21,338 nucleotides of DNA from Actinomycetes bacterium (GTDB lineage Bacteria > Actinomycetota > Actinomycetes > Propionibacteriales > Propionibacteriaceae), in the NCBI GenBank assembly GCA_023432725.1, contig JAEYUH010000213.1, forward strand, positions 1-21,338, read 5' to 3'. Below, in pieces: positions 7,461 to 13,634 of this stretch; positions within the stretch are counted from its first letter, which is position 1, and each line of letters starts with the position of its first letter. Under the pieces are notes generated by a model. That model saw only the letters and a list, made by a program, of their open reading frames with translations. It made no database searches and was not told the DNA's origin. A program made the position numbers and the translations under genes.

Positions 7461-7844
7461 GTGGTCATGGAGGAGACGCCCCGCCAGCGGGCCAACGCCG
7501 AACGGGTGAAGCGGATGCCGTTCGCCGCCCTGTATCCCGTCTATGTGACGAAGGTCGAGCGCAAGGGACGCACCAGGGCCGAACTCGACGCGGCGATCCG
7601 GTGGCTCACCGGGTTCGACGAAGCGGCCCTGGACGGCCACCTCGCCGCCGGGACAACAGTCCAGGACTTCCTCGAAGCCGCCAGCCTGCACCCGAACGCG
7701 GTGACGGTCACCGGGGTCGTCTGCGGCGTGCGCATCGCCGACATCACCGACCCGCTCATGCGCCGCGTGCGCATCCTCGACAAGATCGTCGACGAGCTCG
7801 CGAAGGGACGGCCGCTGGACAAGGTTCTGCGCACCGAGCCTTGA
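7461..7844 (+). CDS. DUF2200 family protein
   Basis: The product of up to 127 residues matches the DUF2200 pattern: MPFAALYPVYVTKVERKGRT near the N-terminus, then AIRWLTGFDEAAL, the core GVVCGVRI, and the C-terminal DPLMRRVRILDKIVDELAKGRPLDKVLR. It is soluble and cytoplasmic with no signal peptide. No reaction is known for the family, so I assign none. GTG 7461 and ATG 7467 are both possible starts. Neither has a ribosome site, and GAGACT lies six bases before the GTG. It stands alone between a divergent gene and a convergent ATPase. Confidence 0.82.
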   Translation: MVMEETPRQRANAERVKRMPFAALYPVYVTKVERKGRTRAELDAAIRWLTGFDEAALDGHLAAGTTVQDFLEAASLHPNAVTVTGVVCGVRIADITDPLMRRVRILDKIVDELAKGRPLDKVLRTEP

Positions 7845-7869
7845 CGCCGGCTGGGCGTGACGACGGCGT
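7844..7869. terminator. Weak hairpin between convergent DUF2200 and ATPase genes
   Basis: ACGCCG (7844-7849) pairs with CGGCGT (7864-7869) around a 14-base loop, right between the two convergent stop codons. There is no T-run. It could end transcription from both sides, but the long loop makes this weak. Confidence 0.25.
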
Positions 7870-7873
7870 GTCC

Positions 7874-8596
7874 CTACTCCAGGCCGAAGTAGCCGGGGTC
7901 GGCGAGGAAGCGGCGGTACAGGGCGACGGTCAGGAGTTCGTCCCAGGTACGGGTCTGATAGCCGGCCTCGTCGAGTTCGATGAGCCGGGCTCCCGGGGTG
8001 GCGGCCAGGATCGGTGAATGGGTGGCGATCAGCACCTGGATGCGGTCCTCGCGCAGCTCGGCGAGCTGGTTGGCGAGCGCGAGCTGGGAGAGCAGTGAGA
8101 GCCCGGCCTCGGGTTCGTCCATCACCAGAAACCCGCCGCGGCCGGTCATGTGGCCGAGCTTGGTTGCCAGGAGCTCGCTGAACGCCTGCCCGTGGGAGCG
8201 CTCGTGGTAGCGGGCGTCGGCACCAGGGTTCTGCTCGAGGAAGGTGAGCAGTCCGTGCATGGTCTCGGCACGCAGGAAGTAGCCCCATCGGGATCCCCCG
8301 ATGCCGCGGACCAGCCGGATCCGCTCGTGGAGCGGGGACTCGGTGGGGCGCTGCGAAGGCCTGACGTAGGTGCTCCCGCCTTCGGGGCTGAGCCCGTAGG
8401 CCATCGCGATCGCCTCGATGATGGTCGACTTCCCGACCCCGTTCTCCCCGACCAGGATGGTGAGCTCTGACAACTCGAGGCCGTCCCTCATCAACTGGGC
8501 GACCGGAGCCATCGTGAACGGCCACCCGTCGTTGGCGTCACCGTTCTCGCCGATCACCTCACGGACGGGGAGGGAGCTGAAGGCGGTCACGACCAC
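7874..8596 (-). CDS. Predicted ABC/AAA-type ATPase (COG3910-like)
   Basis: This is a single-domain soluble ATPase of about 238-240 residues. Counting from GTG 8596, the Walker A motif is GENGVGKST (50-58), a signature-like SHGQ lies at 134-137, Walker B is FLVMDEPEAGLS (156-167) and the switch histidine is H193 in ATHSP. There is no transmembrane part or coiled-coil arm, unlike transporters or SMC proteins. Related ATPases occur singly or as parts of toxin-antitoxin and defence systems, but nothing here shows such a role. The start is ambiguous between GTG 8596 and GTG 8590. I favour 8590, because TAACCT lies exactly six bases before it. A possible small membrane protein ends just upstream. 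Confidence 0.8.
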   Translation of the reverse strand: MVVTAFSSLPVREVIGENGDANDGWPFTMAPVAQLMRDGLELSELTILVGENGVGKSTIIEAIAMAYGLSPEGGSTYVRPSQRPTESPLHERIRLVRGIGGSRWGYFLRAETMHGLLTFLEQNPGADARYHERSHGQAFSELLATKLGHMTGRGGFLVMDEPEAGLSLLSQLALANQLAELREDRIQVLIATHSPILAATPGARLIELDEAGYQTRTWDELLTVALYRRFLADPGYFGLE

Positions 8597-8602
8597 AGGT
8601 TA
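8597..8602 (-). promoter_or_regulatory. Putative -10 (TAACCT) formed partly by an upstream stop codon
   Basis: TAACCT fits TANNNT and ends six bases before GTG 8590 of the ATPase gene. Its first three bases are the TAA stop of the small membrane ORF. The spacing matches other leaderless candidates in this window. Confidence 0.35.
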
Positions 8603-8815
8603 GGAGGCGCGCCCGACAACGATGGCGGCGGAAAGACCGCCCAGCACACCCGTGGCGGCCAGAAGGAAGGCCTGGAAACCCACCTCGGCCGGGGACAGGT
8701 CGCGACGCGCCAGCTGTCCGTCGAAGAAGCCCGACGCGATCGAGACGCCGCAACCCAGGGCCAGCACGCCGGCCGCCGTCCGGCTGGTCGCTCGGCGAGC
8801 GGCCCTCCAGAGCAC
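8600..8815 (-). CDS. Possible small two-helix membrane protein
   Basis: From GTG 8815 this frame encodes 71 residues: a basic start (LWRAARRATSRT), a first hydrophobic stretch AAGVLALGCGVSIASGFF, a polar loop DGQLARRDLSPAEVG, and a second hydrophobic stretch FQAFLLAATGVLGGLSAAIVV. That is the pattern of a two-pass membrane protein with an Arg-rich cytoplasmic end. No family is recognised, no ribosome site precedes the GTG, and an overlapping frame starting at 8838 is also open, so the start is unsure. Its TAA ends four bases from the first possible ATPase start, which suggests they may be co-expressed. A random GC-rich ORF remains possible. Confidence 0.4.
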   Translation of the reverse strand: MLWRAARRATSRTAAGVLALGCGVSIASGFFDGQLARRDLSPAEVGFQAFLLAATGVLGGLSAAIVVGRAS

Positions 8816-8859
8816 ACGGTCTGCACGGCAAGGATCACGCCCAGCCGGCCGGACGGACG

Positions 8860-8888
8860 CTGCCCCGCCGGCAGCCGCGGCGGGGCAG
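8860..8888 (-). terminator. Strong hairpin downstream of the alkaline phosphatase gene
   Basis: CTGCCCCGCCG (8860-8870) and CGGCGGGGCAG (8878-8888) form a perfect 11-base stem with a seven-base loop, 21 bases after the phoA stop. No T-run follows on the minus strand, which is common for terminators in high-GC actinobacteria. Confidence 0.65.
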
Positions 8889-8909
8889 TCGATCCCGCCG
8901 AGGCGCCGA

Positions 8910-10214
8910 TCAGCGGCGCTTGAGCCGCATCGCCTTCACCATGGCGTCGAAGACGTACGTGTTCTCGTAGACGCCGGAGAGCAGCTCGCTGCCGGGGCCC
9001 ATCGCCGTCACCGGCACGTCCTCAGCGGTGTGGTTGGCGGTGGTCCAGTCGACGACGAACTGCTTGTCGGTGCCCGGGATGCTGAACGGCCCGTCCTCCG
9101 AGGTGCGGCCCTCGCCGCTCTCGTTGGGGTAGCTGGGGTTGTCCTGCAGGGCCGGGACGTCCTCGATGGCCAGGCTGCCGGTCTCATGGTCGGCCACCAC
9201 GATCACCAGGGTGTCCCGGTGCTTCTTGGCATACCGGACGGCGACCGCGACCGCCGAATCGAGGTTCTTGCCCGCCTTGATGACCTGGCCCGCATTCGAC
9301 TGGTGGGCCATCTCGTCAATGCCCTCCTCCTCGACGAGCAGGAAGAACCCGTCCCGGTCCTTCGCCAGGGTCGAGATCGCCTTGGAGGTCATGTCGGCCA
9401 GCGACACCGTCGGGCTGTAGACGTCGCCCTGGCCTTCAGGCCGCTGCTGGAACATCTCCTCGTTGGCGAAGAGTCCCAGGATCTTGCGGGACTTCGCCGC
9501 CTTCAGCTCCGCGGTGTTGGTGACGTACTCGTAGCCGAGTGATTGTGCCAACTCCACCAGGTTGCCCTCTGTCCCTCCGCTGCGTTCCGTCGGGTCCTCG
9601 GCGGGCTCGTCGGGGAACGCGCCGGGGTTGCCCGCCGGGTACCACTTGTCCTCGCCGCCGCCGAGGATGACCTGCGGCTTGCTGTTCTCGAGGAACTGCC
9701 GGGCAATGAGGCTCTGCTGGCTCCGGTCGAGCACGTGGGCTCCGAAGGACGCGGGGGTCGCGTCCGTCACCTGGGCTGTGGTGACCAGCCCCGTTGCCTT
9801 GCCGTTGCGGGCAGCCAGCTCGAGGACGGTGGTCACCGACCTGCCGTTCTCGTCGACGCCGATGGCGCCGTTGTAGGTCTTGACCCCGGTGGCCAGCGCC
9901 GTGCCACCCGCCGCCGAGTCGGTGACGAAGGCCTCGGGATCGTGGGGGAAGGTCTTCGACCTGCCGGCGACCGGCATCGCGTCCATCGCCAGGGTGCCCT
10001 CCGGTCCGACGTTGCCGTACTGGATGAGCAGGCGGTGGGAGGTTCCCATGCCGTCACCCACGAACAGGATGACGTTCCTGGCGGGACGGCCGACCTGGTG
10101 GGCCGGCACTCCTGAGGTGACGGCGGCTCCGGTGCCTGCGGCCAGGGCGAGGGTGGTCATCGCGGCGACGGCGACCTTGGGGGTCGCGAACAAGGGCATG
10201 ACTGTTCGGAACAT
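8910..10214 (-). CDS. phoA: Secreted alkaline phosphatase
   Basis: This enzyme releases phosphate from organic phosphomonoesters outside the cell. The 434-residue product starts with a basic and hydrophobic export signal (about 1-35) ending near an Ala-rich cleavage region. The mature part carries FVGDGMG with metal ligand D54, the nucleophile S100 in VTDSAAGGTALATG, DATPASFGAH (151-160), D300 and H304 in GIDEMAH, D342 and H343 in ADHETG, and H395 in TANHT. These are the two zinc and one magnesium sites of the alkaline phosphatase superfamily. The ATG at 10214 has GAGGAGGAA upstream. The 225 bases before it show no convincing PHO box. A strong hairpin follows the stop, so it is probably a single-gene transcript. 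Confidence 0.93.
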   Translation of the reverse strand: MFRTVMPLFATPKVAVAAMTTLALAAGTGAAVTSGVPAHQVGRPARNVILFVGDGMGTSHRLLIQYGNVGPEGTLAMDAMPVAGRSKTFPHDPEAFVTDSAAGGTALATGVKTYNGAIGVDENGRSVTTVLELAARNGKATGLVTTAQVTDATPASFGAHVLDRSQQSLIARQFLENSKPQVILGGGEDKWYPAGNPGAFPDEPAEDPTERSGGTEGNLVELAQSLGYEYVTNTAELKAAKSRKILGLFANEEMFQQRPEGQGDVYSPTVSLADMTSKAISTLAKDRDGFFLLVEEEGIDEMAHQSNAGQVIKAGKNLDSAVAVAVRYAKKHRDTLVIVVADHETGSLAIEDVPALQDNPSYPNESGEGRTSEDGPFSIPGTDKQFVVDWTTANHTAEDVPVTAMGPGSELLSGVYENTYVFDAMVKAMRLKRR

Positions 10215-10439
10215 CGAGTTCCTCCTCGAAGCGAGGGGCGCCCGCGACGACCCGCCGAGCAGCGGCGACCTTCGCCGCCACTCTCACGACACCGGGCCTT
10301 CGACGCGCACCGGGGGTGGGTACTCAGCATGGTTTCACCACGTCGGTCGGGAGGCAACAGGTCGAGGACACCAAACTCCTGGACGGCCGGTGCGGTCTGC
10401 CGCTGGTCACCCCGGAGGCCCGGCTGATTCGCTGGACTG

Positions 10440-11201
10440 CTACCAGCAGCAGTACCCGCCGTCGACCAGCAGGTCGACGCCGGTGATGTAGCTGGCGGCC
10501 GGGCCCAGCAGGAACAGGACCGGCCCGGCGATCTCGTCCGGTTCGGCGAGCCGCCCCAGCGGCGTCGTGTCGGCGAACTGCGTGACGAGTTCTGACACCT
10601 CGGGCCGCCGGTTCATCGGGGTGAGGGTGTAGCCGGGGCTGACGGCGTTCACCCGGATTCCCAGTGGTGCCCACTCCACCGCCAGCGACTTGGTCAGGTG
10701 CACCACCGCAGCCTTGCTCGCGTTGTACTGGGCCTGGGTCAGGTTGCGGTTGGCGATGGTCGCCGAGATCGAGGCGATGTTCACAATCGCACCGCGGCCG
10801 TGCTGACTCATGGCACGTGCCTCGGCCTGGCAGGAGTAGAAGACGCCGTTGAGATTGGTGTCGAGGACGCCCTGCCATTGCCCGGGGGTCACGTCCAGCG
10901 CCGGCGTGCCGGCCCCGATCCCTGCGTTGTTGACCGCGAGGGTGAGCGGCCCCAACTCCTGTTCGACGGCGGCGACAGCAGCCCCCGCCTGCCCCGGATC
11001 GGTGACGTCCCACTCGACGGCCACCGCCCGTCCGCCCTCGGCCCGGATCCGCGCCACGGTCTCCTCGGCCCGCGCGCGGGCCCGCGCCCCGCACCCGACC
11101 GCGACCCCCGCCCGTCCCAGCGCCACTGCGATGGCCAGCCCGATCCCGCTGGACGCGCCGGTGACCAGCGCCACTTCCCCGTCAAGCCCGAAGTCCACCA
11201 T
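10440..11201 (-). CDS. Short-chain dehydrogenase/reductase (SDR)
   Basis: This is a classical 253-residue NAD(P)-dependent SDR. It shows the nucleotide loop TGASSGIG (14-21), NNAG (91-94), N116, and the catalytic S146, Y159 and K163 in the usual spacing, followed by SPGYTLTPM, which binds the cofactor amide and covers the substrate. R40 after the second strand may favour NADP. The C-terminus DLLVDGGYCCW resembles polyol and sugar-acid dehydrogenases of this family, so a sugar alcohol substrate is a reasonable but unproven guess. The ATG at 11201 lacks a ribosome site, and CATGAT lies six bases before it. Its neighbours do not suggest a pathway. Confidence 0.9.
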   Translation of the reverse strand: MVDFGLDGEVALVTGASSGIGLAIAVALGRAGVAVGCGARARARAEETVARIRAEGGRAVAVEWDVTDPGQAGAAVAAVEQELGPLTLAVNNAGIGAGTPALDVTPGQWQGVLDTNLNGVFYSCQAEARAMSQHGRGAIVNIASISATIANRNLTQAQYNASKAAVVHLTKSLAVEWAPLGIRVNAVSPGYTLTPMNRRPEVSELVTQFADTTPLGRLAEPDEIAGPVLFLLGPAASYITGVDLLVDGGYCCW

Positions 11202-11207
11202 TGCCCC

Positions 11208-11213
11208 ATCATG
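11208..11213 (-). promoter_or_regulatory. Putative -10 (CATGAT) for a leaderless SDR transcript
   Basis: CATGAT differs at one base from TATGAT and ends six bases before the SDR ATG. The SDR gene has no ribosome site. The spacing equals that of the other leaderless candidates here. Confidence 0.3.
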
Positions 11214-11227
11214 TCGGGTGCCGGGCG

Positions 11228-11240
11228 GCGCTGTCAGCGC
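11228..11240 (-). terminator. Short hairpin after the sucrase/ferredoxin-like gene
   Basis: GCGCT and AGCGC form a five-base stem around GTC, 24 bases past the stop at 11265. There is no T-run and the stem is short, so termination of the peptide-oxygenase operon here is only a possibility. Confidence 0.25.
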
Positions 11241-11264
11241 GGGGCGGACCCACCTGAACGTGGA

Positions 11265-12149
11265 TCAGGATCCGACCGGACTTTCGAGGGTGACCCGGTA
11301 ACTGGGAGGACTCGCCGGAGCGTCGGCGTGACAGGTCAGCTGGACGGCCTCACCCACCGAGACCCGGACGACGGCGTCGACGGGGTTGCCCAGGGCTGAC
11401 AACCGAACCCGTCGCGTCGGTCCGGGGCCGGAGACCTGGTGGACGACGATGTCATCGACCCCGACGATGCCGGTCTCCAGCCGCACCGCCTGAACGGCAG
11501 CCTGCACCGCCCACGACTGGCTCGACCGCCCGCGATGGAAGGAGGGATCGATACGCCCGTCGAGGTACGACTCCACGACGCCGGGGCCGCTGCCCGCCCC
11601 GAGCCCGCCGAAGTAGTCCCCTCGGGGCAGGGCGACGAGATTCCCGGCGAAGCGGTCGCCACCCAGGTGGGACGCCTCCCACACCAGGTCCGGCCAGGTC
11701 CGGGCGAGCGCCGCAGCGAGGGGGCGGCCACGCTCGGCGCAGCACGGGTCATGCCGACCGTGCGTGCAGACCAGCAGGACGGGCTCCTCGTGGGGCTGCA
11801 GGCCTACCCCGTCCCCTTCCCGGACGCCGGACAGGTCGAGGTCGGTCACCTCCGCCAGGTCGTTCAGGTCGGCCCGCTGCACCCAGCCGTGCCTGGTGTT
11901 GGCCACGAAGACGCGGGCGGTGCCCGGAGCCGCTCGGCCGGGCCGCCGGATCAGCAGCGGACGCACCCCCAGACCGCGCTGCCACTCGACCAGCGCCGCG
12001 CGTACCGCCTCGGGCAGCCGTCGGCTGTGCAGGATCTGCGGACCCCACGGCCCGCGCGCCTCGATGAGCAGGAAGGCCTGCACGGTGGACGCTGTCGCCC
12101 ACAGCGGCTCTCCCCTCGCCCGGCTGGCGGTGGAGCAGCGCCCGGTCAC
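11265..12149 (-). CDS. Sucrase/ferredoxin-like [2Fe-2S] thioredoxin-fold protein
   Basis: The start is GTG 12149, whose GTGA overlaps the stop of the upstream JmjC gene, giving 294 residues. Frame upstream of it is shadow sequence. The Suc_Fer family pattern is clear: CSTASRARGEPLWATAS near the N-terminus, CTHGRHDPCCAERGRPLA (128-145, with C128, C136 and C137) and HLGGDRFAGN (161-170). From memory, yeast Apd1 of this family binds a [2Fe-2S] cluster through two cysteines and the two histidines of HxGGH. Here the second histidine is an aspartate (D165), so the ligand set or redox potential may differ. Being translationally coupled to an iron oxygenase suggests it supplies or senses electrons for it. 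The name sucrase is historical and implies no sugar hydrolysis. Confidence 0.85.
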   Translation of the reverse strand: MTGRCSTASRARGEPLWATASTVQAFLLIEARGPWGPQILHSRRLPEAVRAALVEWQRGLGVRPLLIRRPGRAAPGTARVFVANTRHGWVQRADLNDLAEVTDLDLSGVREGDGVGLQPHEEPVLLVCTHGRHDPCCAERGRPLAAALARTWPDLVWEASHLGGDRFAGNLVALPRGDYFGGLGAGSGPGVVESYLDGRIDPSFHRGRSSQSWAVQAAVQAVRLETGIVGVDDIVVHQVSGPGPTRRVRLSALGNPVDAVVRVSVGEAVQLTCHADAPASPPSYRVTLESPVGS

Positions 12150-13276
12150 CGCACTACTTCCAGCAGCCCTTCGCGCACCAGCCGACGACACAGGACGAGC
12201 GCCCCCGCCCGGTCGATCCCGGGCAGGTCGCGGGGGCGCAACCGCTCGGCGTCCAGCACGAACCGGAGGGCGGCCTGCGCACCGCCGGGCAGGATCAGCC
12301 TGCGGTCGCCGAGCAGCAGCTCCAGGGAGCCGTTCTGCTGCCGGAGCGTGCCCTGGCTGCCGACGCGGCGGCGCAGCTGCGTGTCCTCTTCGAGGGCGCG
12401 CAGGTCGAGCAGGTCGAGCAACCCCCCGGCGAGGAGCGGTTGCCGCGCGGTGCTGAAGGCGGCCTCCAGCCTGTCCACCTCGGCGCGGGAGTCCCAGCCG
12501 GACAGCTGGGCCGCCAGGTCGCCGAGTCGGCCGGCCAGGGCGGCGGCGAGATCGTCCGGGTCGGCGAACCGTGGCGCCGGGAGGCGCTCCTGCTGGGCCG
12601 GGTCGGTGTCGATGGCGCGGGTCACGACCTCCTTGATCACGTCGGCCCACACGACCTGGTTGATGCCGACGGTGACGTGGAGCGAGGCGGCACCCGCTCC
12701 CGTGCGCGCCATGTGCGGGGTGCCGGTCGGCAGGTACATGGAGGTACCCGGCCGCATCAGCACCTGATGGGCGCCTTCGGCGTCGCGCACCTCCCACTCC
12801 TTCGTGCCGTAGGTCTGGAAGGTGAACACATCGTGGGAGTCGGAGTGCAGCGCGAAGCCCTGCGAGCCGGGCGGGGTGAGGTACGCGTTGGCCTGGCAGG
12901 GGTGCCCCAACGCGTGTTCGAGTCCGCGGACGAGTTGCCGCAACGGCTCCCAGTAGCGCTGCAGTCCCTGGAAGATGATCGTGGCGCCGCCGTCGAAGAG
13001 GGCGAGCAGCTTCCTGGCATCCACCAGGCCGGTCATCGGCTCGCCGGCGATGGTGGCCCGGCGGGTGTAGCGGCCGGGTTCGACCACGGCGCCGTCCTGG
13101 GCGAGCCGCACCTGCGGGGTGCGCAGGGCCGAGGTGGTCACAAGGGCGTCGGCGTGGTCGATACCGAAGATCTCCGCGAGCGCATCGGGATCCACCTCGT
13201 GGATCAGGATCCGGCGGCCCCAGACGTCGCGCAGGAAGCCGCCGGCGTCACCGCTGAGCAGTCCGAGCGGTTCCAT
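12146..13276 (-). CDS. JmjC/cupin-type Fe(II)/2-oxoglutarate oxygenase (ROXA/NO66-like)
   Basis: This 376-residue protein is a cupin-4/JmjC oxygenase. The double-stranded beta-helix carries the facial iron triad H144 and D146 in GFALHSDSHDVFTFQ, and H188 in YLPTGTPHMA. K160-W161 in GTKEWEV and the PGTSMYLP strand are typical of the ribosomal-oxygenase (ROXA, NO66, MINA) branch, which hydroxylates arginine or histidine side chains of proteins. A helical region (about 205-290) and a C-terminal winged-helix-like part (about 290-376) follow, as in that branch. The ATG at 13276 is three bases after the stop of the acidic repeat peptide, and that stop supplies GAGG as ribosome site. The likely substrate is therefore that peptide, though a ribosomal protein cannot be excluded. 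Confidence 0.85.
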   Translation of the reverse strand: MEPLGLLSGDAGGFLRDVWGRRILIHEVDPDALAEIFGIDHADALVTTSALRTPQVRLAQDGAVVEPGRYTRRATIAGEPMTGLVDARKLLALFDGGATIIFQGLQRYWEPLRQLVRGLEHALGHPCQANAYLTPPGSQGFALHSDSHDVFTFQTYGTKEWEVRDAEGAHQVLMRPGTSMYLPTGTPHMARTGAGAASLHVTVGINQVVWADVIKEVVTRAIDTDPAQQERLPAPRFADPDDLAAALAGRLGDLAAQLSGWDSRAEVDRLEAAFSTARQPLLAGGLLDLLDLRALEEDTQLRRRVGSQGTLRQQNGSLELLLGDRRLILPGGAQAALRFVLDAERLRPRDLPGIDRAGALVLCRRLVREGLLEVVR

Positions 13277-13279
13277 TCC

Positions 13280-13501
13280 TCAGGCGTCGACTCCGTCGGC
13301 GTCGCCGCCGTCGGTGCCGTCCGCGTCGCCACCGTCGGTGCCGTCCGCGTCGCCACCGTCGGTGCCGTCCGCGTCACCGCCGTCGGTGCCGTCGGCGTCG
13401 TGGCTGGGCTTCCCGACCGTGACGGACGCAGTGTCGGTCGCCATGTCGTCGTCGGTGAGGGTGAAGTCCTCGACCGGCTGTTCGTTGGGGTCAGTGGTCA
13501 T
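13280..13501 (-). CDS. Acidic tandem-repeat peptide, candidate modified-peptide precursor
   Basis: The ATG at 13501 has AGGAG six to seven bases upstream and gives 73 residues. An N-terminal leader-like part (1-38) contains PVEDFTLTDDD and is followed by four exact copies of TDGGDADG (39-70) and the tail VDA. There are 21 Asp, 2 Glu, one Lys, no Arg and no Cys, so the peptide is extremely acidic. The codons of the four units differ at third positions only, so the protein sequence has been kept. The stop is three bases before a JmjC oxygenase start. I infer a ribosomal peptide whose Asp or Thr residues are hydroxylated, with 1-38 as the recognition leader. The DxDGxD pattern also resembles calcium-binding loops, so a metal-binding peptide is the alternative. 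No secretion signal is visible. Confidence 0.78.
   Translation of the reverse strand: MTTDPNEQPVEDFTLTDDDMATDTASVTVGKPSHDADGTDGGDADGTDGGDADGTDGGDADGTDGGDADGVDA
13292..13387 (-). repeat. Four 24-base tandem repeats coding for TDGGDADG
   Basis: Units lie at 13364-13387, 13340-13363, 13316-13339 and 13292-13315 in coding order. Units 2 and 3 are identical. Unit 1 differs from them at two bases and unit 4 at three, all in third codon positions and all silent. A partial unit (DADG, 13388-13399) precedes them. Confidence 0.95.
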
Positions 13502-13532
13502 GGGGGTCTCCTGTCCTGGCAAGCGTGGGTCG

Positions 13533-13561
13533 AACCTACGTCGCCTCACCGCCTGCGCCAA
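13533..13561 (-). promoter_or_regulatory. Promoter of the peptide-JmjC-ferredoxin operon
   Basis: On the minus strand TTGGCG (13561-13556) and TAGGTT (13538-13533) are separated by exactly 17 bases, a good housekeeping-sigma arrangement. Transcription would start near 13526, giving a leader of about 25 bases with the AGGAG ribosome site before ATG 13501. Confidence 0.55.
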
Positions 13562-13634
13562 GGCCGTAGAACTGCCGCGGTTTGGTCGACGGTCGCCCCG
13601 GAATCGGGTGGGCGCGGGTAGGTGACAATGGGTC

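Noticed and set aside
10215..10439. PHO box or small gene upstream of phoA
   Set aside because: Only one loose match (GGTTTCACC) to the GTTCACC-type repeat was found, with no second copy at the right spacing. The short ORFs there have no ribosome site or family resemblance. The stretch otherwise shows nothing recognisable.
13292..13387. Possible CRISPR or minisatellite array
   Set aside because: The units abut directly without spacers, are 24 bases long and are in frame in a gene with a ribosome site and promoter.
13280..13501. Graspetide (ester-linked Thr/Asp) precursor
   Set aside because: The Thr/Asp repeats look suitable, but no ATP-grasp ligase gene is present in the window, so the oxygenase is the better partner.
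13119..13625. Plus-strand frames with repeats such as VGAVRVATVGAVRV over the 24-base repeats
   Set aside because: They are the antisense readings of the acidic peptide and JmjC genes. The silent third-position pattern fits only the minus-strand frame.
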